Assembly: GCF_019469165.1 (NCBI RefSeq)
Contig: NZ_CP048263.1
Span: 806,001-870,000, forward strand
Origin: Gilliamella sp. ESL0443
GTDB taxonomy: Bacteria > Pseudomonadota > Gammaproteobacteria > Enterobacterales > Orbaceae
Direction of reading: 5' to 3'
Length of the DNA stretch: 64,000 bases
Under the pieces are notes generated by a model. That model worked only from the letters and a program-made list of their open reading frames with translations. It did not search any database and was not told the DNA's origin. This document shows, piece after piece, positions 20,676-30,326 of this stretch. Numbering within the stretch: the stretch's first letter is position 1; each line of letters opens with the position of its first letter. The position numbers and the translations under genes were made by a program.

Positions 20676-21104
20676 ATGAGCGCTTGGCTTGTTTATGCTT
20701 TGCTATCGGCAATTACCGCTGCCTGTGTTGCAATTTTAGGTAAAATTGGTTTACAACACCTTGATGCCAATACTGCAACCGCAATACGGGCTACTGTTAT
20801 GGCGATTTTTTTAGTTGGCGTGGTTGCCGTGCAAGGAAAGCTAAATCTAATTAACACGTTCTTTAACGATAAGAAAGCATTACTTATTATCGCATTGAGT
20901 GGAGTCGCTGGGGCATTATCTTGGTTATTCTACTTCATGGCAATTAAAGAAGGTAAAGTCTCGCAAGTTGCCCCGATTGATAAACTTAGCGTTGTTTTTG
21001 CCGTAATTTTTGCTGTTATTATCTTTGGCGAAAAAATTTCATTTCTTTCAGCCATTGGTGTTGCCATGATTGCTGCAGGTGCTGTTTTAGTTGCGCTATT
21101 TTAA
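20676..21104 (+). CDS. single-domain EamA-family transporter
   Basis: 142-aa membrane protein with about five hydrophobic helices and a single EamA (DMT superfamily) repeat: LLSAITAACVAILGKIGLQ, the GALSWLFYFMAIKEGKVSQV motif and a C-terminal VIIFGEKISFLSAIGVAMIA. Most relatives have two EamA units in ten helices, so this half-size form presumably works as a dimer. Substrate unknown. Its last 9 bp overlap the end of the convergent moeA. Confidence 0.88.
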   Translation: MSAWLVYALLSAITAACVAILGKIGLQHLDANTATAIRATVMAIFLVGVVAVQGKLNLINTFFNDKKALLIIALSGVAGALSWLFYFMAIKEGKVSQVAPIDKLSVVFAVIFAVIIFGEKISFLSAIGVAMIAAGAVLVALF

Positions 21105-22322
21105 TAAATTATTAAACAGCTCAACTGTCACATATTCACCTTTGGCAACATTGCCTCTTTCTTGCTCAAGGATGATAAAGCAGTTGGCATGATTAAACGA
21201 CTGAGTTAGATGTGAGCCTTGTTGACCCGTTGAAGCAACTTCTAACTCACCTTCAGAATTAACTTGCAACACACCGCGTTGAAAATCTAATCGGCCAACA
21301 CTTTTTTTAAGATTCGTTGCTGCTTTCACTTTAAATGACAGATTGTTAGAGGTTAAATGCTCTCCTGACAGTGCTAAAATCAAAGGCTGAACTAACTGAT
21401 AGAAAGTGACCAATGTCGAAACAGGATTGCCGGGTAATCCACAAAACAACGCATCACCTATCTTTCCAAAAGCAAACGGCTTACCGGGTTTTATAGCAAT
21501 TTTCCAGAAATTAATTTTACCCAGTGCTTCTAAAGCTGTTTTTGTATAATCTACATCACCAACAGAAACCCCACCGCTTGTAATCACTAAATCAGCAAGT
21601 TTAGACGCTGTTTCAAGTGATTGCTTAATTCGGTTCGGATCATCGGCAATAATACCTAAATCGATAACTTGGCAATTTAATTTAGATAATAATAATTTTA
21701 GCGTAAATCGATTACTATCATAAATTGCACTTTTGTTTGTTAGCGGATCACCAATATCGGTTAATTCATTTCCGGTTGAAAAGATAGCGACTTTTATTTT
21801 TTTATAGACGACTAATTCAGTTATACCAAGCGTGGCTAAACTTGATAGTGTTGGAATGGTTAAACGTGTACCTTTAGTCACCACCACCGAATCTTGTTTA
21901 ACATCTTCGCCGATACAACGAATATTGCTACCTAATTTAATATCACCTAAAAAATTAATACCTGACTCTGTTTGCTCTGTCTCTTCTTGCATCACCACGG
22001 CATCAGCTTGTTCAGGAACAGGCGCGCCAGTCATAATGCGTAAGCAACTCCCTGAAGGCCAATTCAGATTAGAGATATCATCTCCAGCAAAAATAGTACC
22101 AGCTAAAGGTAATAATTTCGATTGATTGATATCAGCTAACCTTACCGCATAACCATCCATAGCCGAATTGTTAAAACTTGGTACATTAATTGGAGAAATA
22201 ACCGGTTCGGCAGTAACACAATCTAAGGCGTCAAATAATGCAACTTTTTCACTTGAAAGTTGATTGTATAATGATGATGCTTCAAGTATATTTTTTTTAG
22301 CTTGCTCAAAGGTTAATAACAT
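21096..22322 (-). CDS. moeA: molybdopterin molybdenumtransferase MoeA
   Basis: Inserts molybdenum into adenylylated molybdopterin. The 408-aa protein has the MoeA N-terminal NVPSFNNSAMDGYAVR, the IMTGAPVPEQADAVVMQEET segment, the MogA-like fold with VITSGGVSVGDVDYTK and the GLPGNPVSTLVTFYQLV motif, then a C-terminal beta domain. No moeB or other moa genes adjoin it in this window. Convergent with EamA, overlapping by 9 bp. Confidence 0.95.
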   Translation of the reverse strand: MLLTFEQAKKNILEASSLYNQLSSEKVALFDALDCVTAEPVISPINVPSFNNSAMDGYAVRLADINQSKLLPLAGTIFAGDDISNLNWPSGSCLRIMTGAPVPEQADAVVMQEETEQTESGINFLGDIKLGSNIRCIGEDVKQDSVVVTKGTRLTIPTLSSLATLGITELVVYKKIKVAIFSTGNELTDIGDPLTNKSAIYDSNRFTLKLLLSKLNCQVIDLGIIADDPNRIKQSLETASKLADLVITSGGVSVGDVDYTKTALEALGKINFWKIAIKPGKPFAFGKIGDALFCGLPGNPVSTLVTFYQLVQPLILALSGEHLTSNNLSFKVKAATNLKKSVGRLDFQRGVLQVNSEGELEVASTGQQGSHLTQSFNHANCFIILEQERGNVAKGEYVTVELFNNLLK

Positions 22323-22440
22323 AAATGAAGCTCCTTATAATTGATTATCCATTCAGGGAAGAGTGATATTGGCGAGTTATTAATTTTACAAAATTGAAAT
22401 AAATAGGGTGCGGTATTAAACTGCACCCATTAAACGTTGA

Positions 22441-23532
22441 TTATACATTGAATAAGAAATTCATAATATCGCCATCTTGCACGACATAATCTTTTCCTTC
22501 TGAACGCATTTTTCCTGCTTCTTTAGCACCTTGTTCACCACCATATTTGATAAAATCTTCAAAGGCAATGGTTTGTGCACGGATAAAACCTTTTTCAAAA
22601 TCGGTATGAATTTTCCCTGCTGCTTGAGGTGCAGTATCACCAACCGAGATAGTCCAAGCACGAACTTCCTTAACGCCAGCAGTAAAATAAGTTTGTAAGT
22701 TAAGTAAACTATAACCCGCGCGGATAACTCTATTTAGACCCGGTTCGGTTAAACCAAGATCTTGCATAAATTCATCACGATCAGCATCATCAAGCTCAGC
22801 AAGTTCTGCCTCAATAGCAGCACAAACTGGTACTACGACTGCTTTTTCTTGTTCTGCGATGGCTTTCACTTTATCTAAAAACGGATTGTTTTCAAAACCA
22901 TCTTCATTGACATTCGCGATGTACATAGTGGGTTTTAACGTTAAGAAACTAAGATATTTAATCGCATCTAGTTCTTCTTTACTTAAATCTAAAAGTAATA
23001 ATTTTTTACCTTGTTCAAGGTGAGGAAGGCACTTTTCAAGAATCTCAAGTTCATATTTAGCGTCTTTATCACCACCTTTAGCTCGTTTTTGTAAACGGGT
23101 AATAGCGCGTTCACAGGCTTCAAGATCGGCTAACGCAAGTTCTGTGTTAATAATTTCGATATCTTCAGCTGGATCGATTTTACCTGCAACATGAACAATG
23201 TTTTCGTTTTCAAAACAACGAACAACATGGCCAATTGCTTCGGTTTCACGAATATTAGCTAAGAATTGGTTACCAAGTCCTTCACCTTTAGATGCACCTT
23301 TTACTAAACCTGCGATATCAACAAATTCCATGGTCGTTGGTAATGTTCGTTGCGGCTTAACAATTTCCGCTAATTGATCTAAACGCGGATCGGGCATTGG
23401 CACTACGCCTGTATTAGGTTCGATAGTACAAAACGGAAAGTTAGCCGCTTCAATCCCAGCTTTAGTTAGTGCATTAAAAAGCGTTGATTTACCCACATTT
23501 GGTAGACCGACAATTCCACATTTAAATCCCAT
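22441..23532 (-). CDS. ychF: redox-regulated ATPase YchF (OLA1 family)
   Basis: 363-aa Obg-family P-loop NTPase that prefers ATP; ribosome-associated, linked to oxidative-stress response. Length and sequence match E. coli YchF: G1 [35 protein letters not shown]3 [21 protein letters not shown] in the G4 position, and C-terminal TGS domain ending [17 protein letters not shown]. Usually beside pth; here it stands alone between moeA and rsmI. Confidence 0.97.
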   Translation of the reverse strand: MGFKCGIVGLPNVGKSTLFNALTKAGIEAANFPFCTIEPNTGVVPMPDPRLDQLAEIVKPQRTLPTTMEFVDIAGLVKGASKGEGLGNQFLANIRETEAIGHVVRCFENENIVHVAGKIDPAEDIEIINTELALADLEACERAITRLQKRAKGGDKDAKYELEILEKCLPHLEQGKKLLLLDLSKEELDAIKYLSFLTLKPTMYIANVNEDGFENNPFLDKVKAIAEQEKAVVVPVCAAIEAELAELDDADRDEFMQDLGLTEPGLNRVIRAGYSLLNLQTYFTAGVKEVRAWTISVGDTAPQAAGKIHTDFEKGFIRAQTIAFEDFIKYGGEQGAKEAGKMRSEGKDYVVQDGDIMNFLFNV

Positions 23533-23690
23533 ATTGTTTATTACCTTGTGTTATAAAAATCTTAAACATTGATTATATACTAAATTGCACTAATTGTGCT
23601 AATGTTGATGATATAAGAAGATCGAAATCAACACTTAAAACGATATTATGCTTAATCTCAAAATAGTTTTATTGACAATATAATTGTTAG

Positions 23691-24518
23691 CTAATTTTGA
23701 AAGGTTAATCCGAGCTGATATAATTGATTTTTTTTCAGTCCATAAATTTCAGCAGTTATCGCTGCGGCTTTTTTTAAAGGTAGCTCATTTAATAACAGTT
23801 TTAGTGTATTAATTGCTTTTGCATCAATCACATCATCCGTTTTACTCACACCTTCGGCAATCAAAACGAATTCGCCTTTTTGCCGGTTGCTATCTTCTGC
23901 TAACCATTCAATCAGATCTTTTATGGAAAAATGGACGATGGTTTCCCATGTTTTGGTCAGTTCTTTGGCTAATACAATCTGTCTATCGCTTCCCCAAATG
24001 GTTTGCATATCATGCAAGGTATCTAAAAGTCGATGCGTTGATTCGTAAAAAATCATAGTTCGTGGTTCATCAATTAACGTAGTAAGATAATCTTGTCGTG
24101 CTTTTGTTTTAGCCGGTAAAAATCCCTCATAACTAAATCTATCCGAAGGTAATCCAGCCACTGAGAGTGCCGCAATGGCCGCACATGCACCAGGGATGGG
24201 TACTACATTAATATTATTTTCACGGCAAGCTTTCACTAAATGATAACCGGGGTCATTAATTAATGGTGTACCTGCATCAGATATTAACGCTATTGATAAT
24301 CCTGATTTAAGTTTTTCAATTAATAGTTGTGATTTTTCTTGCTCATTATGATCATGTAAGGCGAACAATTTGGCTTTAATCCCCAAATGTTGCAAAAGCA
24401 GTCCACTATGACGGGTATCTTCAGCCGCAATTAAGTCAACTTGCTTAAGTGTATTAATCGCGCGAAGGGTAATATCATCTAAATTACCAATAGGTGTTGC
24501 TACAATATATAAAGTCAT
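23691..24518 (-). CDS. rsmI: 16S rRNA (cytidine-1402-2'-O)-methyltransferase
   Basis: SAM-dependent tetrapyrrole-methylase-fold enzyme that 2'-O-methylates C1402 of 16S rRNA. The 275-aa protein begins [20 protein letters not shown] and includes [48 protein letters not shown] and the FYESTHR motif. Usually next to yraN/lpoA; here isolated with 356 bp of intergenic DNA upstream. Confidence 0.96.
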   Translation of the reverse strand: MTLYIVATPIGNLDDITLRAINTLKQVDLIAAEDTRHSGLLLQHLGIKAKLFALHDHNEQEKSQLLIEKLKSGLSIALISDAGTPLINDPGYHLVKACRENNINVVPIPGACAAIAALSVAGLPSDRFSYEGFLPAKTKARQDYLTTLIDEPRTMIFYESTHRLLDTLHDMQTIWGSDRQIVLAKELTKTWETIVHFSIKDLIEWLAEDSNRQKGEFVLIAEGVSKTDDVIDAKAINTLKLLLNELPLKKAAAITAEIYGLKKNQLYQLGLTFQN

Positions 24519-24726
24519 TATTTTGGGATCACTGTAAATTTTTAAGTCTTAAATATACTATACCAAATTTAATGTAAATACTCCTAGTGCCGAAAAAAGT
24601 CTTAATCAATAAAACATAGACGAATAATAGGGCATTTATTAAACCAAATTTTAGCAATCATTTTATACTCAATTTGGTGACAGATTTCATCTAAAAATCG
24701 CCTAAATAACTTACAATAAGCAACAT

Positions 24727-24756
24727 AAACTGTAAAATTTGCCGAATTTACAGTTT
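24727..24756 (+). terminator. orphan terminator-like hairpin upstream of nlpD
   Basis: AAACTGTAAA and TTTACAGTTT form a 10-bp stem with a 10-nt loop, followed by TT. No plus-strand gene precedes it, so it could be the 3' end of a small RNA, an early attenuator, or chance. Confidence 0.45.
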
Positions 24757-24792
24757 TTAAGCAATAAAAATGCTATTTTAGCTGTGATTTTA

Positions 24793-24822
24793 TTGATTTA
24801 GCTTGCTGGTAATTAATATAAT
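24793..24822 (+). promoter_or_regulatory. predicted sigma-70 promoter for nlpD
   Basis: TTGATT (24793-24798) and TATAAT (24817-24822) with 18-bp spacing, 67 bp before the GTG start. Confidence 0.5.
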
Positions 24823-24889
24823 AGCTTTTTGTTATAAAAACGATAAAATGTTCGTATTAAAACTATATATATAAATGAAAGGTGTTATT

Positions 24890-25909
24890 GTGAAAAAAAT
24901 TCTCACATTAAGTTGTTTAAGTTTGATGATTTCTGCTTGTACGCAGACAAATCCAGCTGATATCGAAGATATATCTGATTCATCGAGATCTTCTACCTCC
25001 TCGGTTTACACAAAGCCGCCTGAAATTATTTCCAAAGGTAATCGAGCGCCATCATCTACATCAACTTATACACCATCGGCGCCAGCATCTCGTAATTCGA
25101 CTAGCGGTTCAACTAGTCAAGGTGTTGTGACATCAAATGAACGTATTGTCTATAATCGTGATTATAATGATATTCCAAAAGGTGGCTATCAAGGTGATAC
25201 TTACACCGTCAAACGAGGCGATACACTGTTTTATATCGCTTGGGTAACCGGTAATGATTATCGAGCATTAGCTGCTAAAAATAATATCAAAGAACCTTTT
25301 GCTGTAAGTGTAGGTCAAGTGCTTGATGTTAGCGGTGGCACAACGATCGTTGAAACTAAAAAAACCACATCAACGAATACTCCTGCTCAGACTAGTTCAA
25401 CAAAACCAGTTGTAACAACAGTAACTACTACAACAACTACTACATCTGGTACTAATAAACCAACAGTTGAAACTACTGAAACTGTAACTGAACCGGCTTC
25501 AACCACATCGCCATCGCCATCGCCATCTAGCTCAACATCGAATGTTGCCAATATTACATGGCAATGGCCGGCACAAGGTAAGATCATTGAAAAATTTTCT
25601 AATGCCACTAAAGGTATAGATATTGCTGGTTCATTAGGCGCTAAAGTCGTTGCAGCAGCGGATGGTCGAGTGGTTTATTCTGGTAATGCATTACCAGGTT
25701 ATGGTAACTTAATCATTGTAAAACACAATGATGACTATTTAACGGCGTATGCGCATAACCAAACTATTTTAGTTAAAGAACAACAAAATGTTCGAGCAGG
25801 TGAACAAATTGCGACAATGGGCGCAACGGGAACTTCATCAGTACGACTACACTTTGAAATTCGTTATAAAGCGCAATCAGTCGATCCATTAAAATACTTA
25901 TCTAAATAA
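24890..25909 (+). CDS. nlpD: NlpD-like lipoprotein, LysM plus M23 (LytM) domain amidase activator
   Basis: 339-aa outer-membrane lipoprotein: signal MKKILTLSCLSLMISAC, a Ser/Thr-rich linker, a LysM domain at about 100-150 (DTYTVKRGDTLFYIAWVTGN), a Thr/Pro/Ser-rich spacer, and a C-terminal LytM domain (GKIIEKFSNATKGIDIAG, NLIIVKHNDDYLTAYAHNQ, RLHFEIRYKAQSVDPLKYL). The Zn-binding His of true M23 enzymes is not retained in the GIDIAG segment (active enzymes have GxDxxxxxG after an HxG-type motif), fitting a non-catalytic activator of AmiC. Start GTG 24890 has AAAGGTG upstream; ATG 24875 would add five residues. Spacer carries CGCCAT hexamer repeats. pcm, surE and rpoS, its usual neighbours, are absent. 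Confidence 0.9.
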   Translation: MKKILTLSCLSLMISACTQTNPADIEDISDSSRSSTSSVYTKPPEIISKGNRAPSSTSTYTPSAPASRNSTSGSTSQGVVTSNERIVYNRDYNDIPKGGYQGDTYTVKRGDTLFYIAWVTGNDYRALAAKNNIKEPFAVSVGQVLDVSGGTTIVETKKTTSTNTPAQTSSTKPVVTTVTTTTTTTSGTNKPTVETTETVTEPASTTSPSPSPSSSTSNVANITWQWPAQGKIIEKFSNATKGIDIAGSLGAKVVAAADGRVVYSGNALPGYGNLIIVKHNDDYLTAYAHNQTILVKEQQNVRAGEQIATMGATGTSSVRLHFEIRYKAQSVDPLKYLSK

Positions 25910-25931
25910 TAAGTGTTTAAAAAGATTAAAA

Positions 25932-25969
25932 CGTTAAAAATGCACTTAATCAAACGTGCATTTTTAACG
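25932..25969 (+). terminator. hairpin terminator of nlpD
   Basis: CGTTAAAAATGCAC and its perfect 14-bp complement surround a 10-nt loop, 22 bases after the nlpD stop; the U-rich part is inside the stem. Confidence 0.7.
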
Positions 25970-26021
25970 AAAGTCCAATTCATTTAACCATTTTATTTTA
26001 CGTAACTAAGGAGTTATATTC

Positions 26022-26774
26022 ATGGCAGTAAAAAAATTAGTTCTTATTCGTCACGGAGAAAGCGTTTGGAATCAAGAAAACCGTTTTTGTGGTTGGACTG
26101 ATGTTGATTTATCTGACAAAGGTAACAAAGAAGCTGCTGAAGCAGGTAAATTACTAAAACAAGAAGGCTTTACATTTGACTATGCATATACTTCTGTTTT
26201 AAAACGTGCTATTCATACATTATGGCACATCCTTGATGAAGTAGATCAAGCATGGTTACCGGTTGAAAAGAACTGGAAATTAAACGAACGTCATTATGGT
26301 GCGTTACAAGGTTTAAATAAAGCTGAAACTGCTGCTAAATATGGTGATGATCAAGTTAAATTATGGCGTCGTGGTTTTGCTATCACTCCTCCTGCACTTG
26401 AAAAATCAGATGAGCGCTTCCCTGGTCACGATTCACGATACAGCAAATTACCAGAATCAGAATTACCATTAACTGAAAGCCTAGCATTAACAATTAAACG
26501 TGTACTTCCTTACTGGGAATCAACTATTGCACCACGTGTTGCAAAAGGTGAACGTGTTATTATTGCAGCTCACGGTAACTCTCTTCGTGCTCTAGTTAAG
26601 CATTTAGACAATATCAGTGATGATGACATTATCGATGTTAACATTCCAACTGGCGTACCATTAGTTTATGAATTTGATGACAATATGAAAGTTGTTAAAC
26701 ATTACTACTTAGGTAATGCTGATGAAATCGCAGCTAAACAAGCAGCGGTAGCAAACCAAGGTAAAGCCAAATAA
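26022..26774 (+). CDS. gpmA: 2,3-bisphosphoglycerate-dependent phosphoglycerate mutase
   Basis: Glycolytic interconversion of 3- and 2-phosphoglycerate. The 250-aa protein begins [20 protein letters not shown] with the phosphohistidine His in LIRHGES, and has [35 protein letters not shown] and the second catalytic His in [23 protein letters not shown] is well placed upstream. Flanked by strong terminators, hence monocistronic. Its codon use (few rare codons) suggests high expression. Confidence 0.97.
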   Translation: MAVKKLVLIRHGESVWNQENRFCGWTDVDLSDKGNKEAAEAGKLLKQEGFTFDYAYTSVLKRAIHTLWHILDEVDQAWLPVEKNWKLNERHYGALQGLNKAETAAKYGDDQVKLWRRGFAITPPALEKSDERFPGHDSRYSKLPESELPLTESLALTIKRVLPYWESTIAPRVAKGERVIIAAHGNSLRALVKHLDNISDDDIIDVNIPTGVPLVYEFDDNMKVVKHYYLGNADEIAAKQAAVANQGKAK

Positions 26775-26785
26775 TTTATTCATCA

Positions 26786-26813
26786 AAAAGGTAAGTCGAG
26801 AGACTTACCTTTT
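26786..26813 (+). terminator. Rho-independent terminator of gpmA
   Basis: AAAAGGTAAGTC and its 12-bp complement with a GAGA tetraloop, 11 bases after the gpmA stop, ending in TTTT. Confidence 0.9.
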
Positions 26814-26862
26814 ACTTTTAGTGTTACTGATAATTACTATTTAACTTTTTGAGACGCAAATT

Positions 26863-27438
26863 TTGTCTAAAATTTACTATATTTATGGCGTAATGAATGC
26901 CGGAAAATCCACTGAATTACTACAAATAGATCATAACTATTTAAGTAATAATATGCAGACATTATTACTTAAATCATCGGTCGATACTCGCGACTCCGCA
27001 GTTGAGATTGTATCTCGACTTGGATTACGTAAAAAAGCATTACAACTTGATGATAATACTGTTGATGGTATTATTGAACAGATCAAACAAAATAACTATG
27101 CGTGTATTTTGATTGATGAAAGTCAATTTTTATCGTCCAATACCATATGGAAGTTGTCAGACGTATGCGATGAGTTTGGAGTTCCAATGATGTTTTTTGG
27201 ATTAAAGACCGATTATATGGGACATTTGTTTGAAGGTTCGAAAACATTATTAGAAATTGCTGATAATTATAGAGAACTTAAAACCGTATGCTGGTGCGGT
27301 AAAAAAGCGACAATGATTCTGTTAGAAGGTGAAAACGGACAAATCGTTAAATTTGGTAATTCAATTCATCTTGGTGATAGTGAATACCATTCAGTTTGTC
27401 GAAAACACTGGAAAGCAGGGAAGGTAAGACCCAATTAA
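26863..27438 (+). CDS. tdk: thymidine kinase
   Basis: Salvage phosphorylation of thymidine to dTMP. The 191-aa type-II TK has P-loop GVMNAGKST (residues 9-17), the Asp/Glu ILIDESQFLS motif, and a zinc-binding C-terminus with CWCGKKATM and VCRKHW. The start is TTG at 26863; the first residues (MSKIYYIYGVMNAGKS) align with E. coli Tdk and no ATG or GTG lies upstream in frame near it. GAGA about 11 nt upstream is a weak ribosome site, so translation may be modest. Confidence 0.94.
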   Translation: MSKIYYIYGVMNAGKSTELLQIDHNYLSNNMQTLLLKSSVDTRDSAVEIVSRLGLRKKALQLDDNTVDGIIEQIKQNNYACILIDESQFLSSNTIWKLSDVCDEFGVPMMFFGLKTDYMGHLFEGSKTLLEIADNYRELKTVCWCGKKATMILLEGENGQIVKFGNSIHLGDSEYHSVCRKHWKAGKVRPN

Positions 27439-27497
27439 CGCATATCCTTGCTCATGATGGATATATATTTTAATTATAATTATAAGGAATTAATCTC

Positions 27498-28706
27498 ATG
27501 AAAATTAGAAATCTTACGTTAGCTCTAGCGCTTGGAGCAATCTCCTATTCTGCCAATGCTACACATTATATTATTACTGACACCGACATTCAAATTAGAA
27601 AAGGTGGCTGGGTAGTATCGAGTGATCAGCATGCAAAAGGTGCACCGAATTTTTATTTAAGAAATACAGTTCTTAGAGGTGGGCTTCAAAATGATGTTGA
27701 AGTTTTAACTATTAAAAGTGATGGATTGACTATTAAATTAAGCCCAACTCGTGGTCTAGGTATCCTTTCAGTTGAAGGTGATGGAGTCCGCTTAGGTTGG
27801 GATTCCCCGGTTGAAGAAATCGTTCATCCAAATAATATCAACTTAGAAAGCCGTGGTGGTAATGGTTGGTTAGATGGTTTTAATGAAATGATGGTTCGTT
27901 GTGGTTTTGAATGGACAGGTCATGCAGTACAAGCTGATGGAATGATGTATACCCTTCATGGACGTGCGCAAAATACACCTGTTTCAAAACTGTTTGTTGA
28001 TATTGAAGACGAAGCACCATACACCATTACCGTTAGTGGTCTTATCAAAGAAAAAGCTTTCAAAAAAAGCAATTTAGAAACTTGGGTTAGAATTTCTCAT
28101 GTACCAGGAACTAAAGAATTTACTGTTCACGATACTGTGACTAACCAAGGTGATTACCCGCGTGATTATCAAATTATCTATCACAGCAATTTTGGTACAC
28201 CAATCCTTGAAGAAGGGGCAAAATTTGTTGCACCTGTTAAAGAAGTTTCACCATTCAATGATTATGCGGCTACCGGCCTTAAAAATTGGCAAACCTATTT
28301 AGGACCAACAAAAAACTTTGACGAAATGGTTTATAACATCTTCCCTTATGCGGATTCAAAAAATCAAACTCAAGTGATGTTGGCTAACAAAGCAGGTGAT
28401 AAAGGGGTTGGTATTTCATTTAATACTAAACAGTTACCAGTGCTTACATTATGGAAAAACACCGATACGCTTAAACAAGGTTACGTGACCGGTATTGAGC
28501 CAGGCACAAGCTTTGCCTATCCAGTTACTATTGAACGTGAACAAAAACGTGTTCCTCAATTAGAACCAGGTAAAAGCGCTGAATTTAAGCTAACATATAG
28601 CTTATTATCAAATAAAGAAGCTGTAAAAACTTATGGTGACAAAATTAAAACCATCCAAGGTAAACAAACTACAAAAGTAGTTGAACAACCAATGGCTAAA
28701 GAATAA
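27498..28706 (+). CDS. exported DUF4432 (aldose-1-epimerase-like) protein
   Basis: 402-aa protein with a clear signal peptide (MKIRNLTLALALGAISYSANA, cleavage after ANA), so periplasmic or secreted. The body is the DUF4432 beta-sandwich related to galactose mutarotases: LSPTRGLGILSVEGDGVRLG, VEEIVHPNNINLESRGGNGW, LDGFNEMMVRCGFEWTGHA and a C-terminal half with HSNFGTPILEEGAKF and GIEPGTSFAYPVTIEREQKR. A role in processing host- or diet-derived sugars is plausible but unproven; most characterised relatives are cytoplasmic. AAGGA precedes the ATG. Lone gene. Confidence 0.85.
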   Translation: MKIRNLTLALALGAISYSANATHYIITDTDIQIRKGGWVVSSDQHAKGAPNFYLRNTVLRGGLQNDVEVLTIKSDGLTIKLSPTRGLGILSVEGDGVRLGWDSPVEEIVHPNNINLESRGGNGWLDGFNEMMVRCGFEWTGHAVQADGMMYTLHGRAQNTPVSKLFVDIEDEAPYTITVSGLIKEKAFKKSNLETWVRISHVPGTKEFTVHDTVTNQGDYPRDYQIIYHSNFGTPILEEGAKFVAPVKEVSPFNDYAATGLKNWQTYLGPTKNFDEMVYNIFPYADSKNQTQVMLANKAGDKGVGISFNTKQLPVLTLWKNTDTLKQGYVTGIEPGTSFAYPVTIEREQKRVPQLEPGKSAEFKLTYSLLSNKEAVKTYGDKIKTIQGKQTTKVVEQPMAKE

Positions 28707-28720
28707 GTTATATCAAATTT

Positions 28721-28746
28721 CACCGCTAACAAAAAGGTTAGCGGTG
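28721..28746 (+). terminator. hairpin after the DUF4432 gene
   Basis: CACCGCTAAC and GTTAGCGGTG form a 10-bp GC-rich stem with an AAAAAG loop, 15 bases past the stop. No U-tract follows, so it may be a weak terminator or an mRNA 3' stabiliser. Confidence 0.5.
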
Positions 28747-28835
28747 ACTTTCACTCCGCGATTAAACAAATTCCCATACCTTAACGCACTAATCTAAGTT
28801 AAAATAAATTCAGAAATTTAACTGTAGGAATCAAT

Positions 28836-29423
28836 ATGAGAAGAATGATAGTTGGTATAAGTGGCGCAACAGGTTTTGCTTATGGTATAAAAGCTTTAGA
28901 ACTCCTAAAACCAATGGACATTCAAACCCATCTTGTCATATCAAAAGCGGCCAAAATAACCGGGAATTACGAACATTCTAAATCCCAGTTAGCACAATTA
29001 GAATCTTTAGCCGATATGGTCTATTCGGTTGACAATATTGGCGCTGCAATTGCTAGTGGGTCATATAAAACAATGGGCATGTTAGTTGCACCTTGCTCGA
29101 TGCGAACACTGGCAGCAATAGCTCATGGTCTATCTGATAATTTATTAACACGCGCTGCTGATGTCGTTTTAAAAGAGCGTCGTCGCTTAGTGTTAATGAC
29201 ACGAGAAGCCCCATTACATCTAGGACACATTAAAAATATGGAAGCGGTGACATTAATGGGGGGAATTATTTTTCCACCTGTTCCTGCGTTATATCAACAT
29301 ATTGAAAGTGTCGATGATATTATCACTCATAGTGTTGCCAGAGCGCTTGATCTGTTTGATATTGATGTACCTAGTTTACCGCGCTGGGGTGAGGATATGA
29401 GTCTTAATCAAAAATCTGAATAA
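28836..29423 (+). CDS. ubiX: UbiX-family flavin prenyltransferase
   Basis: Attaches a dimethylallyl unit to FMN to make the prenyl-FMN cofactor used by UbiD-type decarboxylases. The 195-aa protein starts [20 protein letters not shown] and shows [40 protein letters not shown] and [14 protein letters not shown], the family signatures. No ubiD lies in the window. AGGA is 7 nt before the ATG. A yhbP-like gene follows after 4 bp. Confidence 0.94.
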   Translation: MRRMIVGISGATGFAYGIKALELLKPMDIQTHLVISKAAKITGNYEHSKSQLAQLESLADMVYSVDNIGAAIASGSYKTMGMLVAPCSMRTLAAIAHGLSDNLLTRAADVVLKERRRLVLMTREAPLHLGHIKNMEAVTLMGGIIFPPVPALYQHIESVDDIITHSVARALDLFDIDVPSLPRWGEDMSLNQKSE

Positions 29424-29427
29424 AATA

Positions 29428-29862
29428 ATGAAATCATCTGACCATAAAATCGTGCAATTTATTAAACAGCAACATGTGTTAAGTCTAAGCGTGATATTAG
29501 CCGGTCCATGGGCATGTAATGCATTTTATGTATTTGATGAAGTCAATTGGTGTTTATATTTCTTATCAGAATTGAAAACCCAACACGCACAAGCGATGCT
29601 AAAAAATCCTAATGTTGCTGGCACAATTAGCATTAGTCCAAAATCGGTTGCTAAAATACAAGGGATACAATTTACAGGCAATGCTCAATTGCTTGCTGAA
29701 AATCAAGCAAGTCATGCTTATAAACTTTATTATCATGCCTTTCCTTTTGCCAGAGTGATGAAAGCACCGATTTGGTCTATTCAATTGCAACAAATCAAGA
29801 TGACAAATAACCTAATGGGTTTTGCGCATAAAACCCATTGGCAACGTAATGGAGAGCTTTAA
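29428..29862 (+). CDS. yhbP: YhbP-family (UPF0306) protein, FMN-binding split-barrel fold
   Basis: 144-aa homologue of E. coli YhbP, pyridoxamine-phosphate-oxidase-like fold, substrate unknown. Shared landmarks: FIKQQHVLSLSV, CNAFYVFDEVNWCLYFLSEL, KTQHAQAMLKNPNVAGTISI, the KIQGIQFTGNAQLL strand, FPFARVMKAPIWSIQL and the closing MGFAHKTHW. It follows ubiX by 4 bp and is presumably co-translated. Confidence 0.88.
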   Translation: MKSSDHKIVQFIKQQHVLSLSVILAGPWACNAFYVFDEVNWCLYFLSELKTQHAQAMLKNPNVAGTISISPKSVAKIQGIQFTGNAQLLAENQASHAYKLYYHAFPFARVMKAPIWSIQLQQIKMTNNLMGFAHKTHWQRNGEL

Positions 29863-29921
29863 AAGCAGACTTAGCTTTCGAAAATAAACATCATCCAGCG
29901 AATGATATTAACATCGAATTA

Positions 29922-30326
29922 TTAGGGTTTTGGGGGGATTCCTTCTTCGAATTCAGGATAACCATCACAAATAATATCCCAATTCGCTTTTGAACCGGTA
30001 TAAATATGAATACGTTTTTCCGCATTAATTGGTTCATTAATTAGGCCAATACGTAATCGATAATTATTATTATCATTATCACGACTAGAAAAAAGGTGTG
30101 AACCACATTGACCACAAAAATGGCGATTAACGCCTGAGCATGAAAAAACTTTTATCTTTTCTTCGCCCTTAATAAAAGTTAAATCTTCCTTGTTAATGGC
30201 TGTTGCAGCATTAAAAGCCGAACCTGTTTGTTTGCGACAACGCGAGCAATGACAATACACAATTGTTTTAATCTCATTATTTAGTTGATAGACAACCTCG
30301 CCACATAAACAACTTCCTGTCATCAT
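29922..30326 (-). CDS. GFA (glutathione-dependent formaldehyde-activating-like) family protein
   Basis: 134-aa zinc-binding Mss4-like protein. Zn/Cys motifs appear in order: GSCLCGEVVYQL near the N-terminus, CHCSRCRKQTGSAF, and HFCGQCGSHLFS. The prototype adds glutathione to formaldehyde, but most GFA proteins have no demonstrated activity. It is convergent with yhbP and has the repeat-rich gap upstream. Confidence 0.9.
   Translation of the reverse strand: MMTGSCLCGEVVYQLNNEIKTIVYCHCSRCRKQTGSAFNAATAINKEDLTFIKGEEKIKVFSCSGVNRHFCGQCGSHLFSSRDNDNNNYRLRIGLINEPINAEKRIHIYTGSKANWDIICDGYPEFEEGIPPKP

Larger units (their letters stand above)
24519..24874. other. intergenic region between divergent rsmI and nlpD
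   Basis: 356-bp AT-rich gap holding the rsmI promoter (not pinpointed), a terminator-like hairpin at 24727-24756 and the predicted nlpD promoter at 24793-24822. No open frame of useful length is seen. Confidence 0.5.
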
